Assembly (NCBI RefSeq): GCF_021654795.1
Contig: NZ_AP025344.1
Location: 3,968,501 to 4,032,500 of the forward strand
Length of the DNA: 64,000 nucleotides
Source of the DNA: Paenibacillus dendritiformis
Lineage (GTDB): Bacteria > Bacillota > Bacilli > Paenibacillales > Paenibacillaceae
Direction of reading: 5' to 3'
Shown here: piece after piece, positions 26,113-36,094 of the stretch
Layout: the number at the start of each line of letters is the position of its first letter
Numbering within the stretch: position 1 is the stretch's first letter
Translations under genes and position numbers: made by a program
Notes under the pieces: generated by a model
Database searches by the model: none
The model's input: only the letters and a program-made list of their open reading frames with translations
Told to the model about the DNA's origin: nothing

Positions 26113-29100
26113 CGACGCTCCCCCTTTCGCCGTAATTTTTGCGCTTGCTGCGCGGCTCGCTGCTTGCTCTTGCGCTGCTCGTCAACAACAACGCCGCGTT
26201 GCGCCTCCGTGCCGTTTCCGTGTCCTTCGAGATAGTGCGCCAACAAGGAAATGGTCGGATATTTGAACAGATCCACAACAGGGATCGGCCTTGCCAGCTC
26301 CGCTTCGAGTCCTTGCTGGACGCGAAGCAGGAGCAGAGAGTGGCCGCCCGCATCGAAAAAGTTATCGTGAATGCCCACTTCCTCTGCCTTCAAATGACGC
26401 TTCCATACCTCCGCAATTTGCCGCTGCAGCATCGTCTCCGGCAGTACCGTGCCCTGTCGGCTCTCCCTGAAGTTGTATGCCCCAGGCTCGGGCAGTCTGG
26501 CCGGATCTGCCTTCCCGTTGCGGGTCAGCGGAATCCGATCCAGCTCCACATACGCCGCAGGCAGCATATATTCCGGCAGGCGGTCTCTCAGATGAAGCTG
26601 CATGCCGGTCGGGTCGAACGGCCTCTCGGCCGGAACCACATACGCAATGATCCGGCCGTCCCTGTCCGCTTGGCATACCGTTAAGCAGTCGGCGATCGCG
26701 GCATGCCGCAGAATCGCCTCCTGAATTTCGCGCAGCTCCACCCGATAGCCGCGAATTTTGACAAAGTCCCCCTGCCTGCCGATGAATTCAACGTTGCCGT
26801 CCGGCAAGTACCTCCCTAAGTCGCCCGTCCTGTATATTCGATCATCCTCCATTGATGTATAAGGATTGGAGACAAACGCGGGGCGGCCTTGTTCCGCTTC
26901 CGCATTCCCGATATAACCGGAAGCCAGATAAGGCGAGCGAATGCAGATTTCGCCCGTTTCTCCAATCCCCTTCATGCCCAGCTTCGAATCCATCACGAGC
27001 AATTGCACGCCGTCTCTCCCCTTGCCGATCGGGATCGATGGCCCTGGATCCGCGGGAACGGAATAGATCCCCATAATTTGCGGCGTCTCTGTCGCACCAT
27101 ACCCGTTCAGACAGCGAACCTGCGGAGCGATCGCCCGGATATTCTCAATGTGGGACGGCATCAGCACATCACCGCCAAAAAAGGCATACCGCCATGCCCC
27201 AAGGTCGCACCTCTTATGCCCAGAGCTGCCTCCGCCCGCGATCACCATGCCCATCGCAGGGGTTAGATGAGTAATCGTTATCCGGCGGCGTTCCATCCAT
27301 TCCGTCACGTATTCAGGAATGATCATCCGGCTTCCGTCCGGAATGCAGATCGCGGCCCCGATGGACAGCGGCACGAATATGTCGCGCAGCAATGGATCGT
27401 GTCCCAAGCCGGAGAACATGCTGAACCGATCCCGCCGATCAAGCCGGAATTCATTCACTTGCCAGCGAATGAAGTTGGCAAGCGGCTCGTGCGTGCATTC
27501 AATTCCCTTCGGCGCTCCCGTCGTGCCCGAGGTAAACAGCACATAGGCCGGATCCTCCAAGGAGCATCCCCTCTCGAGCCGCGCCGGCATCGCGCGGGCT
27601 GATTCGGCTTCATCGGCTGCAGAATCGCCGTCGATGCCGTAAATGCAGAACGATACATGCCTTGCCCATTCATCGAGCAACCCGCCCAGTCTCTCCCGCT
27701 CCGCGTTGAGAAAGACGATGCCGTCCGCCTTGGATGCCTTGAGCAACTCTGTCGCCCGGATCGCCGGCTGCGCCGGATCAATCACCGCAAATGCCGAGCC
27801 GCTCTTGAGCACGGCGAGCATGGCGACGATAAGAGACGCGCTTCGTTCACCGTATATGGCTATCGCTCCTCCCCGCCGGCGGGCGAAGCGAATCAACTTC
27901 GCGGCCAGTCTGTCGCTGCGTTCATCCAGATCGCGATACGTGTATTCGGCATCATCGCTATCGATGACCGCAACAGCCTCTGGACATTGCGCCGCCTTGT
28001 GCCTGAACATCACATGAACCGGCTGCAGAAGCGGATCGCGCGCCTGCCTTAGCGGCATGCCCGGATCGGGCAGAACCGCGGCCGAGCGTTCGGTGAGGAG
28101 CGAATAACGCTCAATCGGCCACTCGGGATCATTCACGATCTGGCGGCACAGACATTCGAATTGAGCCAGCATTTCGGTTGCCCTCTCCTCCCGGAACAGG
28201 TTGGAGGCATACGTCATCGTTAGTTGAATCCCTTCGGCTTGCTCCAGTGCGTACAGCGTCAGCTCGCATTTGGAATCGGGCTCGTCCAGTTCGGTGATCT
28301 GCGTAGTCAGTCCGCTCAACTGAGCCGTAACCGGCGGAATGTTGAGCATATTGAACATGACCTGGAACACGGAGGAGCGGCTGAGATCCCGATCCGGTCT
28401 TGCCATCTCCACCAGCTTCTCGAAAGGCATGTCCTGATGCGCATAAGCATGGATGGCTGCGTCCCTCGCTGACAACAGCAGCTGGTTAAAATCAGGATTG
28501 CCGGATAAATCAAGCCGGAGAAGCAGCGTGTTCACGAATAACCCGACCACTTGATCCACATGCCGGTGATGACGGTTCGCAACCGGAACGCCGACGGCAA
28601 TGTCGGAGGTTCCGCTCAATCGGTACAGCAGCGCGTTGAATACAGTGAAGAGCGTCATGAACAGCGTGCAATTGTGCCGTTGCCCCAGCTCTTTCAACTC
28701 CTCGCTGAGCGCTTGCGGAAGCTTCAAGCTGACCTGCTTGCCCCGATAGCTCGACGCAAGCGTCCGAGGGCTGTCGGCCGGCAGCAGCAGGGGCGGAATC
28801 GGCTGCTGCAGCACGCCTGCCCAATATTCAAGCTGCTGGCAATAGGAGTCGCTCCCTATCCATTCTTGCTCCCAGCGGGCATAATCGGAGTACGTCAGCG
28901 GCGGATTCGGCAAAGTCTGCCGGGATTGCCCGACCCGGATCGCATAGAGCTGCCGAAGCTCGTTCAGGATTATGCCTGTCGACCAGCCGTCCGTGATAAT
29001 ATGGTGCAGCACGAGCACCAAGTAGTGGCGGCGTTCTCCCGTGCGGAGCAGCGTCATCCGGTACAGTTCGCTATCCGACACCCGAATCGGACGACGGCAC

Positions 29101-32100
29101 TCCTCTCTTATCCATTGCTGCGCCTCTTCCTCCGTGCATGTCTTGATTGCCAGCCGGAACGCCTTTTCCTCCCTGACGAAGGAGAAGGGGATGCCTCCCT
29201 CTTCATGAATGGTCGTCCGGAGAGAATCATGTCTTCGAATCAGCTCTTGCAGAGCTTGCTCGAGAGCCTCCACGTCCAGCGGCCCGTCAAGAGACAACGT
29301 GCCGGGCAGCAGATAAGCCGTCTGATCCTCATCCAGCTTCTGCAGGAACCACATTCTCTGCTGGGCGCTCGTGAGCGGAGCCCGGTAATCCCCGGCCAGC
29401 TTCAGCGGTACGATGTCCGCCTTGTCCGTTCCGCTCTCTGCCTTCTGCAGCATTCGGCGGATTTCGTATGCCATGTCGCGCAGGGCGGGCTTGGCGAAGA
29501 CCGTGCCGATCGGCAATTCAATGCCGAACACGTCATGAATGGCCGTGATGAGCCGGGTTGCCAGCAACGAGTGGCCGCCAGCCTCGAAGAATCGCTCTTC
29601 TGGGCGCACCTGCTTTTTTCCAAGCACTTGTTTCCATATTTGGATCAACACTTCTTCAACCATATCACTGCCGAGTCTGTTCGCTTCCGGCGCGTTAGGC
29701 ATCCCGCAAGCCTCCTCGGCCTCCTCGGCAAGCAAGGAGCACAAGGCTTTGCGATCCACCTTGCCATTGGGCGTCAAAGGCATGCCGCCCAGTACCACAA
29801 AGCGGGACGGAATATAATGGCCCGGCATGCGCTCTTGCAAAAATTTCCTTACAGCCGTCTCCTCCCACGCCGATTGCGGCTTCATGACGACAAAAGCGAC
29901 GAGCGAAGCCTGATCGGGAGTCTCTCCGGCGACCATGACGGCACAGCTGGCAATGTCCGCATGCTCTGACAAGTGGGATTCGATCTCGCCGAGATGGAGT
30001 CTTACCCCCCTGACCTTGACTTGATCGTCCCGTCTGCCAACGAACTGAAGCCTTCCGTCGGGCAGGCATCTTACCAGATCGCCTGTTCGATATAAGCGCC
30101 CCGGCTCGTGTCCGCCGCCGGCCGAAGGCGCAATGAATTTGGCCTGCGTCAATTCGGCATCGTTGCAATACCCGCGGGCAAGCCCGATTCCGCCGACGTA
30201 CAACTCGCCAATGCCCCCAGGCAATGGGCGCTGCATGCAGTCATTGAACACGTGCACCTCCACGTTCGGGATCGCTTCTCCGAGATCGATGATCGATTCA
30301 TCTGCACCGCATTCCTTGACCGTGACCCAGACGGTTGCTTCCGAAGGACCGTATGCGTTGTAAAAACGCCTCCCCGGAGCCCAGCGTGCCACGATATCGC
30401 GGCTGCACGCTTCGCCCGCCGATATGACGACCTCCAATTCCGGCAAGTCCGCATCCGGAAGCAAGGTGAGAACAGACGGAGGAAGCACCGCATGAGAAAT
30501 CCGCTTGTCCTTCATCCACCGTGCCATTGCCGCGCCGGGCATCAGCGTATCCCTGTCGGCCATGCACAGCGTTCCCCCGCTGCGAAATGCCATCACGACC
30601 TCAAACACCCAGGCATCGAAGCTGAAGGATGCGAACTGGAGCACCTTGCTTCTATCGCTAAGATTGAAATATTGACGCTGCGCCTCCGCCATGTTCCATA
30701 TGCCGCGGTGCTCGATCATGACAGCCTTCGGCTTGCCTGTGGATCCGGACGTGAAGATGACGTATGCCAGGTCGCGGATTCCGACGTCCATCCCGGACGG
30801 CCTCGCGCTCTGGCCGGCAATGACCGCCTCATCCCGATCGAGCAGCGCCAGTTCGATGCCTTCTCCGAACGAACCCAGGCCGATGGGCGAAGTGCTGATG
30901 ATGACCCTCATCTCGACCTTGTTCGCCATATAGGCGATGCGATGCGGCGGATATGAGGGATCGATCGGCACAAAGACCGCGCCGAGCTTCAAGACGGCAA
31001 ATACCGCTGCGACCATGTCCGGCGAACGACGCAAGCACACTCCTACAAATTCGCCCTTCCGTACGCCTTTGCCGGACAGCCACCAAGCGATGCGATTCGC
31101 CCTTTGCTCCAGCTCCAGGTAGGTCAACGTATCGTCCATGAACGTAACGGCCGCCGAGTCCGGCCGCTGCGACGCTTGATATTCGAGCAAATGATGCAAG
31201 CAGATGTGAGGCAGCGGCGCGGACGGGAGCTGCGACCGCCGGCCATGGCCAGATCGCGCATTCAGCCTCAGCGTGCCGATCCGCTCCTCCGGATTCCGCA
31301 CGACCCCCTCGACCAGCTCCGTATACAAGCGCGCCATGGTCTTCATGAACGCAGCACTGAACAAATTCGAGCGGTAGATGAAAGAACCATGGATGAATGC
31401 GTCCGTCTCCTCTACCATCAAGACGAGCTCGAATGGCGTATCCTTGGTTCCCAGCGGCACCGGCCGCCACATCATACCCCCGAGCTCTGTCAGCTCCTGT
31501 TCATCGCTTATGAATAACGGAGAGCGAGTTCCATCCCCGCTCTGGGCCCGTTCCATGACAAACGCAACCTGAAACACGGGTGAAATCTTGGCATCGCGCT
31601 CCGGCTGCAGCCGTTCCGCCACCAAAGGGAACGGATAATCCTGGTGCTCCATGGCCCCCAGCATTGATCGCTTGACCGAATCCGCGAGCTTCCCAAATGG
31701 CAATTCGCCCGAGCACTGGAGGCGCAGGGCAACCGTGTTGACCAAATAGCCGAAAACCTCCTCGAAGCCGGCTTCGTTCCTTCCGGAGACGAACGTGCCG
31801 ATGACGACTTCCTCTTGCTCCGTATAGCGATACAGCAGCGCAGCAAAGGAAGAAAGCAGCAGCGTATTCACGGTCACACCGAGCTTCCTGCTTAACCGGA
31901 TCACTTCTTGGGACAAGGATTCGCTGAACCTGAAGATACAGTTTTCCCCTCTATGATCGTGCGCGGATGCTCCGTCCCCGGCTTTGTCCGCGACCAGCGC
32001 GCAGATGGGCAGCGGCTCCGCAAGCGTACGCTCCCAGTAGTTCCGGTCTTGTTCTGCGCGCTCACTCTGCAAGTAACGCTGCTGCCAATCCACGAATGCG

Positions 32101-32687
32101 CTGTAGCCGCGGCTCTCCCGCAATCGCTCCCGAACCGGAACGCCATGCTGGTACCGATTTGCGACATCCCGCAGCAGCATGACGATCGACCATGCGTCCG
32201 CAATGATGTGATGCATGGATAGCAACAACCGTGGCGGACGATCGGGGGCATAGAACAGGAAAGTGCGGAACAGCGGGCCATCATGCAATGAGAACGGCTC
32301 CCGCATGCAGCGCCGGAACAATTCTTCCGCTTCGGATCCCCAAGACGCAAGCCGATGCACCCGAAAATCAACTTCTCCGTCCGGCCTTACATGACGTTTG
32401 ATCTCTCCGTCTTCTATAGAAAACACAGTGCGCAAAGAACTGTACGTATCATAGACACTTTGAAAGGATTCGCGCAGCTTATGCTCATCCACAGGCGTTA
32501 ACAGATCCCATGCCGCTTGCATATGGTAGGCGCAATTGTCCGGATGGGCCTGCTGCAGCAGCCAGAGCGCCTTCTGCCCGTAAGATGCCATCGTATCCCG
32601 CTTCTCCTGACGCTGCTGCAGGAGCTGGCGGATCAGCCTTTCTTTGTCCTGGCGGGATAAGCCTGCAGTGACAATCGAATCGTTCAT
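26109..32687 (-). CDS. Dimodular NRPS: C-A-PCP-C-A(Lys2-like)-PCP
   Basis: 2192 residues from the ATG at 32687 (ACAGGAG 9 nt upstream; the ATG at 32696 touches that site). C1 about 30-470 has HHIIADAW, with Ala in place of the usual Gly. A1 about 495-985 has pocket D691 A692 F695 V734 I755 A757 A778 V786 W787 plus Lys (DAFVIAAVWK), hydrophobic and not a code I can assign. PCP1 Ser1040. C2 about 1105-1535 has HHIITDGW. A2 about 1555-2055 is of alpha-aminoadipate-reductase (Lys2) type: GLGHDPLLRDIF, ITITHLTPA, and pocket D1764 P1765 R1768 H1807 F1836 G1838 G1862 Q1870 I1871 plus Lys. PCP2 Ser2117. The last ~30 residues are very basic, perhaps a docking tail for the next PKS. Confidence 0.93.
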   Translation of the reverse strand: MNDSIVTAGLSRQDKERLIRQLLQQRQEKRDTMASYGQKALWLLQQAHPDNCAYHMQAAWDLLTPVDEHKLRESFQSVYDTYSSLRTVFSIEDGEIKRHVRPDGEVDFRVHRLASWGSEAEELFRRCMREPFSLHDGPLFRTFLFYAPDRPPRLLLSMHHIIADAWSIVMLLRDVANRYQHGVPVRERLRESRGYSAFVDWQQRYLQSERAEQDRNYWERTLAEPLPICALVADKAGDGASAHDHRGENCIFRFSESLSQEVIRLSRKLGVTVNTLLLSSFAALLYRYTEQEEVVIGTFVSGRNEAGFEEVFGYLVNTVALRLQCSGELPFGKLADSVKRSMLGAMEHQDYPFPLVAERLQPERDAKISPVFQVAFVMERAQSGDGTRSPLFISDEQELTELGGMMWRPVPLGTKDTPFELVLMVEETDAFIHGSFIYRSNLFSAAFMKTMARLYTELVEGVVRNPEERIGTLRLNARSGHGRRSQLPSAPLPHICLHHLLEYQASQRPDSAAVTFMDDTLTYLELEQRANRIAWWLSGKGVRKGEFVGVCLRRSPDMVAAVFAVLKLGAVFVPIDPSYPPHRIAYMANKVEMRVIISTSPIGLGSFGEGIELALLDRDEAVIAGQSARPSGMDVGIRDLAYVIFTSGSTGKPKAVMIEHRGIWNMAEAQRQYFNLSDRSKVLQFASFSFDAWVFEVVMAFRSGGTLCMADRDTLMPGAAMARWMKDKRISHAVLPPSVLTLLPDADLPELEVVISAGEACSRDIVARWAPGRRFYNAYGPSEATVWVTVKECGADESIIDLGEAIPNVEVHVFNDCMQRPLPGGIGELYVGGIGLARGYCNDAELTQAKFIAPSAGGGHEPGRLYRTGDLVRCLPDGRLQFVGRRDDQVKVRGVRLHLGEIESHLSEHADIASCAVMVAGETPDQASLVAFVVMKPQSAWEETAVRKFLQERMPGHYIPSRFVVLGGMPLTPNGKVDRKALCSLLAEEAEEACGMPNAPEANRLGSDMVEEVLIQIWKQVLGKKQVRPEERFFEAGGHSLLATRLITAIHDVFGIELPIGTVFAKPALRDMAYEIRRMLQKAESGTDKADIVPLKLAGDYRAPLTSAQQRMWFLQKLDEDQTAYLLPGTLSLDGPLDVEALEQALQELIRRHDSLRTTIHEEGGIPFSFVREEKAFRLAIKTCTEEEAQQWIREECRRPIRVSDSELYRMTLLRTGERRHYLVLVLHHIITDGWSTGIILNELRQLYAIRVGQSRQTLPNPPLTYSDYARWEQEWIGSDSYCQQLEYWAGVLQQPIPPLLLPADSPRTLASSYRGKQVSLKLPQALSEELKELGQRHNCTLFMTLFTVFNALLYRLSGTSDIAVGVPVANRHHRHVDQVVGLFVNTLLLRLDLSGNPDFNQLLLSARDAAIHAYAHQDMPFEKLVEMARPDRDLSRSSVFQVMFNMLNIPPVTAQLSGLTTQITELDEPDSKCELTLYALEQAEGIQLTMTYASNLFREERATEMLAQFECLCRQIVNDPEWPIERYSLLTERSAAVLPDPGMPLRQARDPLLQPVHVMFRHKAAQCPEAVAVIDSDDAEYTYRDLDERSDRLAAKLIRFARRRGGAIAIYGERSASLIVAMLAVLKSGSAFAVIDPAQPAIRATELLKASKADGIVFLNAERERLGGLLDEWARHVSFCIYGIDGDSAADEAESARAMPARLERGCSLEDPAYVLFTSGTTGAPKGIECTHEPLANFIRWQVNEFRLDRRDRFSMFSGLGHDPLLRDIFVPLSIGAAICIPDGSRMIIPEYVTEWMERRRITITHLTPAMGMVIAGGGSSGHKRCDLGAWRYAFFGGDVLMPSHIENIRAIAPQVRCLNGYGATETPQIMGIYSVPADPGPSIPIGKGRDGVQLLVMDSKLGMKGIGETGEICIRSPYLASGYIGNAEAEQGRPAFVSNPYTSMEDDRIYRTGDLGRYLPDGNVEFIGRQGDFVKIRGYRVELREIQEAILRHAAIADCLTVCQADRDGRIIAYVVPAERPFDPTGMQLHLRDRLPEYMLPAAYVELDRIPLTRNGKADPARLPEPGAYNFRESRQGTVLPETMLQRQIAEVWKRHLKAEEVGIHDNFFDAGGHSLLLLRVQQGLEAELARPIPVVDLFKYPTISLLAHYLEGHGNGTEAQRGVVVDEQRKSKQRAAQQAQKLRRKGERR

Positions 32688-32719
32688 CTTGTTCATCTCC
32701 TGTCATTGATGTGAAGCAA

Positions 32720-35700
32720 TCATGACCCCTTCTCTTGCGTTAACAGCAGAAGCAGCCGATCCATGTCTTCGTCGGACAACTCGCCCAGATCTCGCTCCAT
32801 GTCGCCGGAAGTCAGCAAATCATCGATTCGCGATCGTTCTTCGTTGCTCTGCCTATCCCGGGCATCCAGCAGGATGCCGTGCAATTTCGATGCGGCCTGG
32901 CGGGTAGTCATCCCTTCCAATAACTGAACAATCGGCAAAGATACTTGGAATTGCTGTTCGATCGCATGTTTCAGCTGCAGCGCCATGATGGAATCCATCC
33001 CGAGCGTGACCAGCGGACGATCCAGGGACAAGCCGGACACGGGAATTATCTTCAGCACGCTGGCGAACATGCCCTGCAAGTGCTCCTCGAGCAGTGGCAG
33101 CGTTTCCACGCGATCGCGTACAGCTTGAAGGATATGCTGAACGGAGGAAGCGTTTCTAGAGCTTTCCCTCGCCCGATCCGTTTGCGATTCGGGCACCGCT
33201 CCAGCCGTTCCTCTCTCCAACGCCTCCGGATCGTCGATCCACAGCCTTCTTTTCTCCCAAGGATAGGTCGGTATGGCAATGCATTGTCCCCGGCTGCCGA
33301 AGGCATTCCAGTCCAGAGCCGCCCCATACCGGTATAACCTGGCCGCAGCCTCCGGCATGCATGCTCCGCCATCGCCCCTGCGCATGGAAAATGCCGCCAG
33401 CTTGACTTCTCCAGCCTGACCGCATTCTTCTACATGCTGTATGAGGACCGGATGAGGGCCGAGCTCTACAAATGCATCGTATCCGTCCAGCATGGCCGCA
33501 TGCACCGCGTCCGCAAATCGAACAGGCTTGCGCATATTGTCAGACCAATGCTCCGCCCCCAGCCTCAGCCCATTCTCCATCCGCCCCGTCACCGTCGAAT
33601 AGATGCGCAAGCGGGCCAGACGGTGGCGAATCGGGCCCAGCTCGGTGTGAAGACGATCGCACAACGGCTCCATGAAGTGGCTGTGAAAGGCAAACGAGCT
33701 TGAAAGGAGATGGGTTTTAACCGTATCGGGCAGGTTCCTCCGCAAGCGCTCCACTTCATGTGCTTCTCCGGCCAGGACAATGGATGAGGGCCCGTTCACC
33801 GCCGCGATCCCTACGCCCGGATATTCGCCGAGGCGCTGCTCGATATCGGCAAGCGGCATGCGTATGGAGACCATGGCGCCTTGTCCCTTGGTCGATTGCA
33901 TGAGCGTGCTGCGCCAATATACGAGACGCATCGCATCTTCCAAGGTGAGCACGCCAGCCGCGTAGTGCGCTGAAATTTCTCCAAGACTGTGCCCGATGAC
34001 CGCCTTCGGTTCAATTCCCCAGCTCCTCCATAGCGCGAGAAGGGACGCTTGAACGGCAAAGACGAGCGGCTGAGCCGCATCGGTGCGATCCGCCCAAGCA
34101 TCGGCATCTCCGCGGTGAAGTTCGTCCCATAACGACCATCCGGCATACTTGCTCCATATCGCATCGCATTCCAGGAAGGTTCGTGTAAATGCGTTATCCC
34201 CGGATAAGTATTGCAGTCCCATTCCGTTCCATTGGTTGCCTTGGCCGGAGAAGACGAACACAAGATTGGACGGATCGGCGATCGCGCAAGTCGAAGCAAG
34301 CCGCTCCAACTCAAGAGCGAGCTCCTCGCGGTTGCTCCCGAGAACGGCTGCGCGCCAGGCACGGTGCGTGCGCCTCTGCTGCGCCGTGTAGCAAATATCG
34401 TCCAACGAAGCATCAGCGCGCTCCTGCAGGTATCGTCTCATGTCGGCGGCAAGACGTATCAGGGAGCCGTGGCTATTGGCGGACAAAGGAAGAATATGTA
34501 ACGAAGGAGGCGCCTGCTGCGATGTCCGCGCTGGCGGCCTCAACGAAGTTGTATACTCCTGCAGCACAACGTGAGCGTTCGTTCCGCCGAAGCCGAATGA
34601 GCTTACCCCGGCCACCGAAGCTCTGCTTCCTGCCGGCCAGCTTACCGGATTCCGCACGATCTGGAGCGGAAGATCGCGAAGCGGGATGTATGGATTGACC
34701 TCCTGCAGGTTCAAGTGCGGAACCCATTCCCGGTAGTGCAGGCAAAGCACGGTTTTGATGAAGCCGGCAATCCCGGCAGCCGCCTCCAGATGACCGATAT
34801 TGGTCTTGACCGAACCGATGTAGCACTTGCTCGCAGCGGAGCGGTTCCTAGAGAGCACCCGCCCGATCGCCTGAACTTCGATCGGATCTCCCAGAGCGGT
34901 TCCCGTCCCGTGCGCTTCGATATAGTCGATCTCTTCTCCGGATATGCCCGCAGCGCGGTAAGCGTCCTGCAGCACCTCTTCCTGGGCCTGGCCATTGGGT
35001 GCAGTTAAGCCGTTGCTTAAGCCGTCCTGATTGACGGCACTCCCCCTGATCACGGCGTATATGCGATCACGGTCGCGAAGGGCAGCAGCCAGCGGCTTCA
35101 AGATGACCGCGCCGGCTCCTTCTCCCCGGACGTAACCGTCAGCGCGCGAATCGAACGTTTTGCACCTGCCGTCTGCCGAGAGCATTCCCGCTTCCCGGAA
35201 AGCTTTGCTGATGGCCGGATTCAATATCACGTTCACCCCGCCCGCGATCGCCATATTCGTCTCGCCCGTTTTCAAACTTTGGCATGCCAGATGAACCGCG
35301 ACGAGGGAGGAGGAGCAGGCTGTATCGACGGCCATGCTTGGGCCCCGCAAGTTCCATATATACGAAATTCGATTGGCGGCAATGCAATTGGAATTTCCCG
35401 TCACCGTATAAATGCCGCTCCGCTCGTAATCGGACAGCTTGGCGCAGCCGTAATCGTTGCTGGAAATGCCGACGAACACGCCCGTCCTCGAGCCGTTCAT
35501 CGCTTCGTTCGTCAATCCCGCATCCTCGAGCGCCTCCCATACCACTTCCAGCAGCATGCGCTGCTGCGGATCCATCTGCTCCGCCTCGCGGGGAGATAAG
35601 TGGAAGGCTTCATTATCGAACAGATCGATTTCTTCAACGATACCGGCACGGTGCATACCGTCCTGCGCGAACCGTGACGAGCGCAGCCCGGGCATCTCCG

Positions 35701-36094
35701 TGATGCAGTTTTCTCCGCTGCGGAGATGATGCCAATATTCGTCGATGCTGCGCGATTGGGGAAATCGGCAGCCCATGCCGATGACAGCAATCGCGTCCTC
35801 TTGCCCGGCTCCGCAGTCATATCGTGCTGCATGCCCATCCTCCCCTCCGAACGCAAAATGCCGAGCCACGGCCTGGATGGAAGGATAGTCCCAGAACAGG
35901 GTTGGATCAACGGAACGATTAACGAGCGCTTCCAATTCACCGGATAAAGACACCAATTCCTTCGAGTCAAGGCCATATCGGGAAAAGGGAAATTCGGCCT
36001 TGATTTCATGCTGCGATATTTGCTTCAGCGCGCTGATTTGCTGCACGAACCAATTACATATGTCCTTGTAACGCTTGTCCTGTCCCTTGTCCAT
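32720..36094 (-). CDS. Starter PKS: ACP-KS-AT-ACP
   Basis: 1124 residues. An N-terminal ACP with Ser44 in GLDSKEL can receive the fatty acyl-AMP. KS about 98-520: Cys260 in TACSSSLVAVH, His395 in HGTGT, His435 in KTNIGH. AT: GHSLGEISAH with Ser703 and SFAFH, malonyl-like. C-terminal ACP: GMDSIMALQL. No reducing domains, so the first product is a beta-ketoacyl-ACP. The C-terminus ends in an acidic, leucine-rich helix (LSDEDMDRLLLLL) like carrier-protein docking helices. The start overlaps the ligase gene by 41 nt (GGGTGG lies 5 nt before the ATG). The next gene begins 32 nt on. Confidence 0.93.
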   Translation of the reverse strand: MDKGQDKRYKDICNWFVQQISALKQISQHEIKAEFPFSRYGLDSKELVSLSGELEALVNRSVDPTLFWDYPSIQAVARHFAFGGEDGHAARYDCGAGQEDAIAVIGMGCRFPQSRSIDEYWHHLRSGENCITEMPGLRSSRFAQDGMHRAGIVEEIDLFDNEAFHLSPREAEQMDPQQRMLLEVVWEALEDAGLTNEAMNGSRTGVFVGISSNDYGCAKLSDYERSGIYTVTGNSNCIAANRISYIWNLRGPSMAVDTACSSSLVAVHLACQSLKTGETNMAIAGGVNVILNPAISKAFREAGMLSADGRCKTFDSRADGYVRGEGAGAVILKPLAAALRDRDRIYAVIRGSAVNQDGLSNGLTAPNGQAQEEVLQDAYRAAGISGEEIDYIEAHGTGTALGDPIEVQAIGRVLSRNRSAASKCYIGSVKTNIGHLEAAAGIAGFIKTVLCLHYREWVPHLNLQEVNPYIPLRDLPLQIVRNPVSWPAGSRASVAGVSSFGFGGTNAHVVLQEYTTSLRPPARTSQQAPPSLHILPLSANSHGSLIRLAADMRRYLQERADASLDDICYTAQQRRTHRAWRAAVLGSNREELALELERLASTCAIADPSNLVFVFSGQGNQWNGMGLQYLSGDNAFTRTFLECDAIWSKYAGWSLWDELHRGDADAWADRTDAAQPLVFAVQASLLALWRSWGIEPKAVIGHSLGEISAHYAAGVLTLEDAMRLVYWRSTLMQSTKGQGAMVSIRMPLADIEQRLGEYPGVGIAAVNGPSSIVLAGEAHEVERLRRNLPDTVKTHLLSSSFAFHSHFMEPLCDRLHTELGPIRHRLARLRIYSTVTGRMENGLRLGAEHWSDNMRKPVRFADAVHAAMLDGYDAFVELGPHPVLIQHVEECGQAGEVKLAAFSMRRGDGGACMPEAAARLYRYGAALDWNAFGSRGQCIAIPTYPWEKRRLWIDDPEALERGTAGAVPESQTDRARESSRNASSVQHILQAVRDRVETLPLLEEHLQGMFASVLKIIPVSGLSLDRPLVTLGMDSIMALQLKHAIEQQFQVSLPIVQLLEGMTTRQAASKLHGILLDARDRQSNEERSRIDDLLTSGDMERDLGELSDEDMDRLLLLLTQEKGS

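Noticed and set aside
24247..26235. Long plus-strand open frame (662 codons) opposite the KS-AT-T gene
   Set aside because: It lies antisense to the KS and AT catalytic motifs and is rich in Arg, Gln and His as expected of a reverse-frame shadow.
28551..29969. Plus-strand open frame (472 codons) opposite the dimodular NRPS
   Set aside because: It has no recognisable motif and lies within intact C and PCP domain coding sequence on the other strand.
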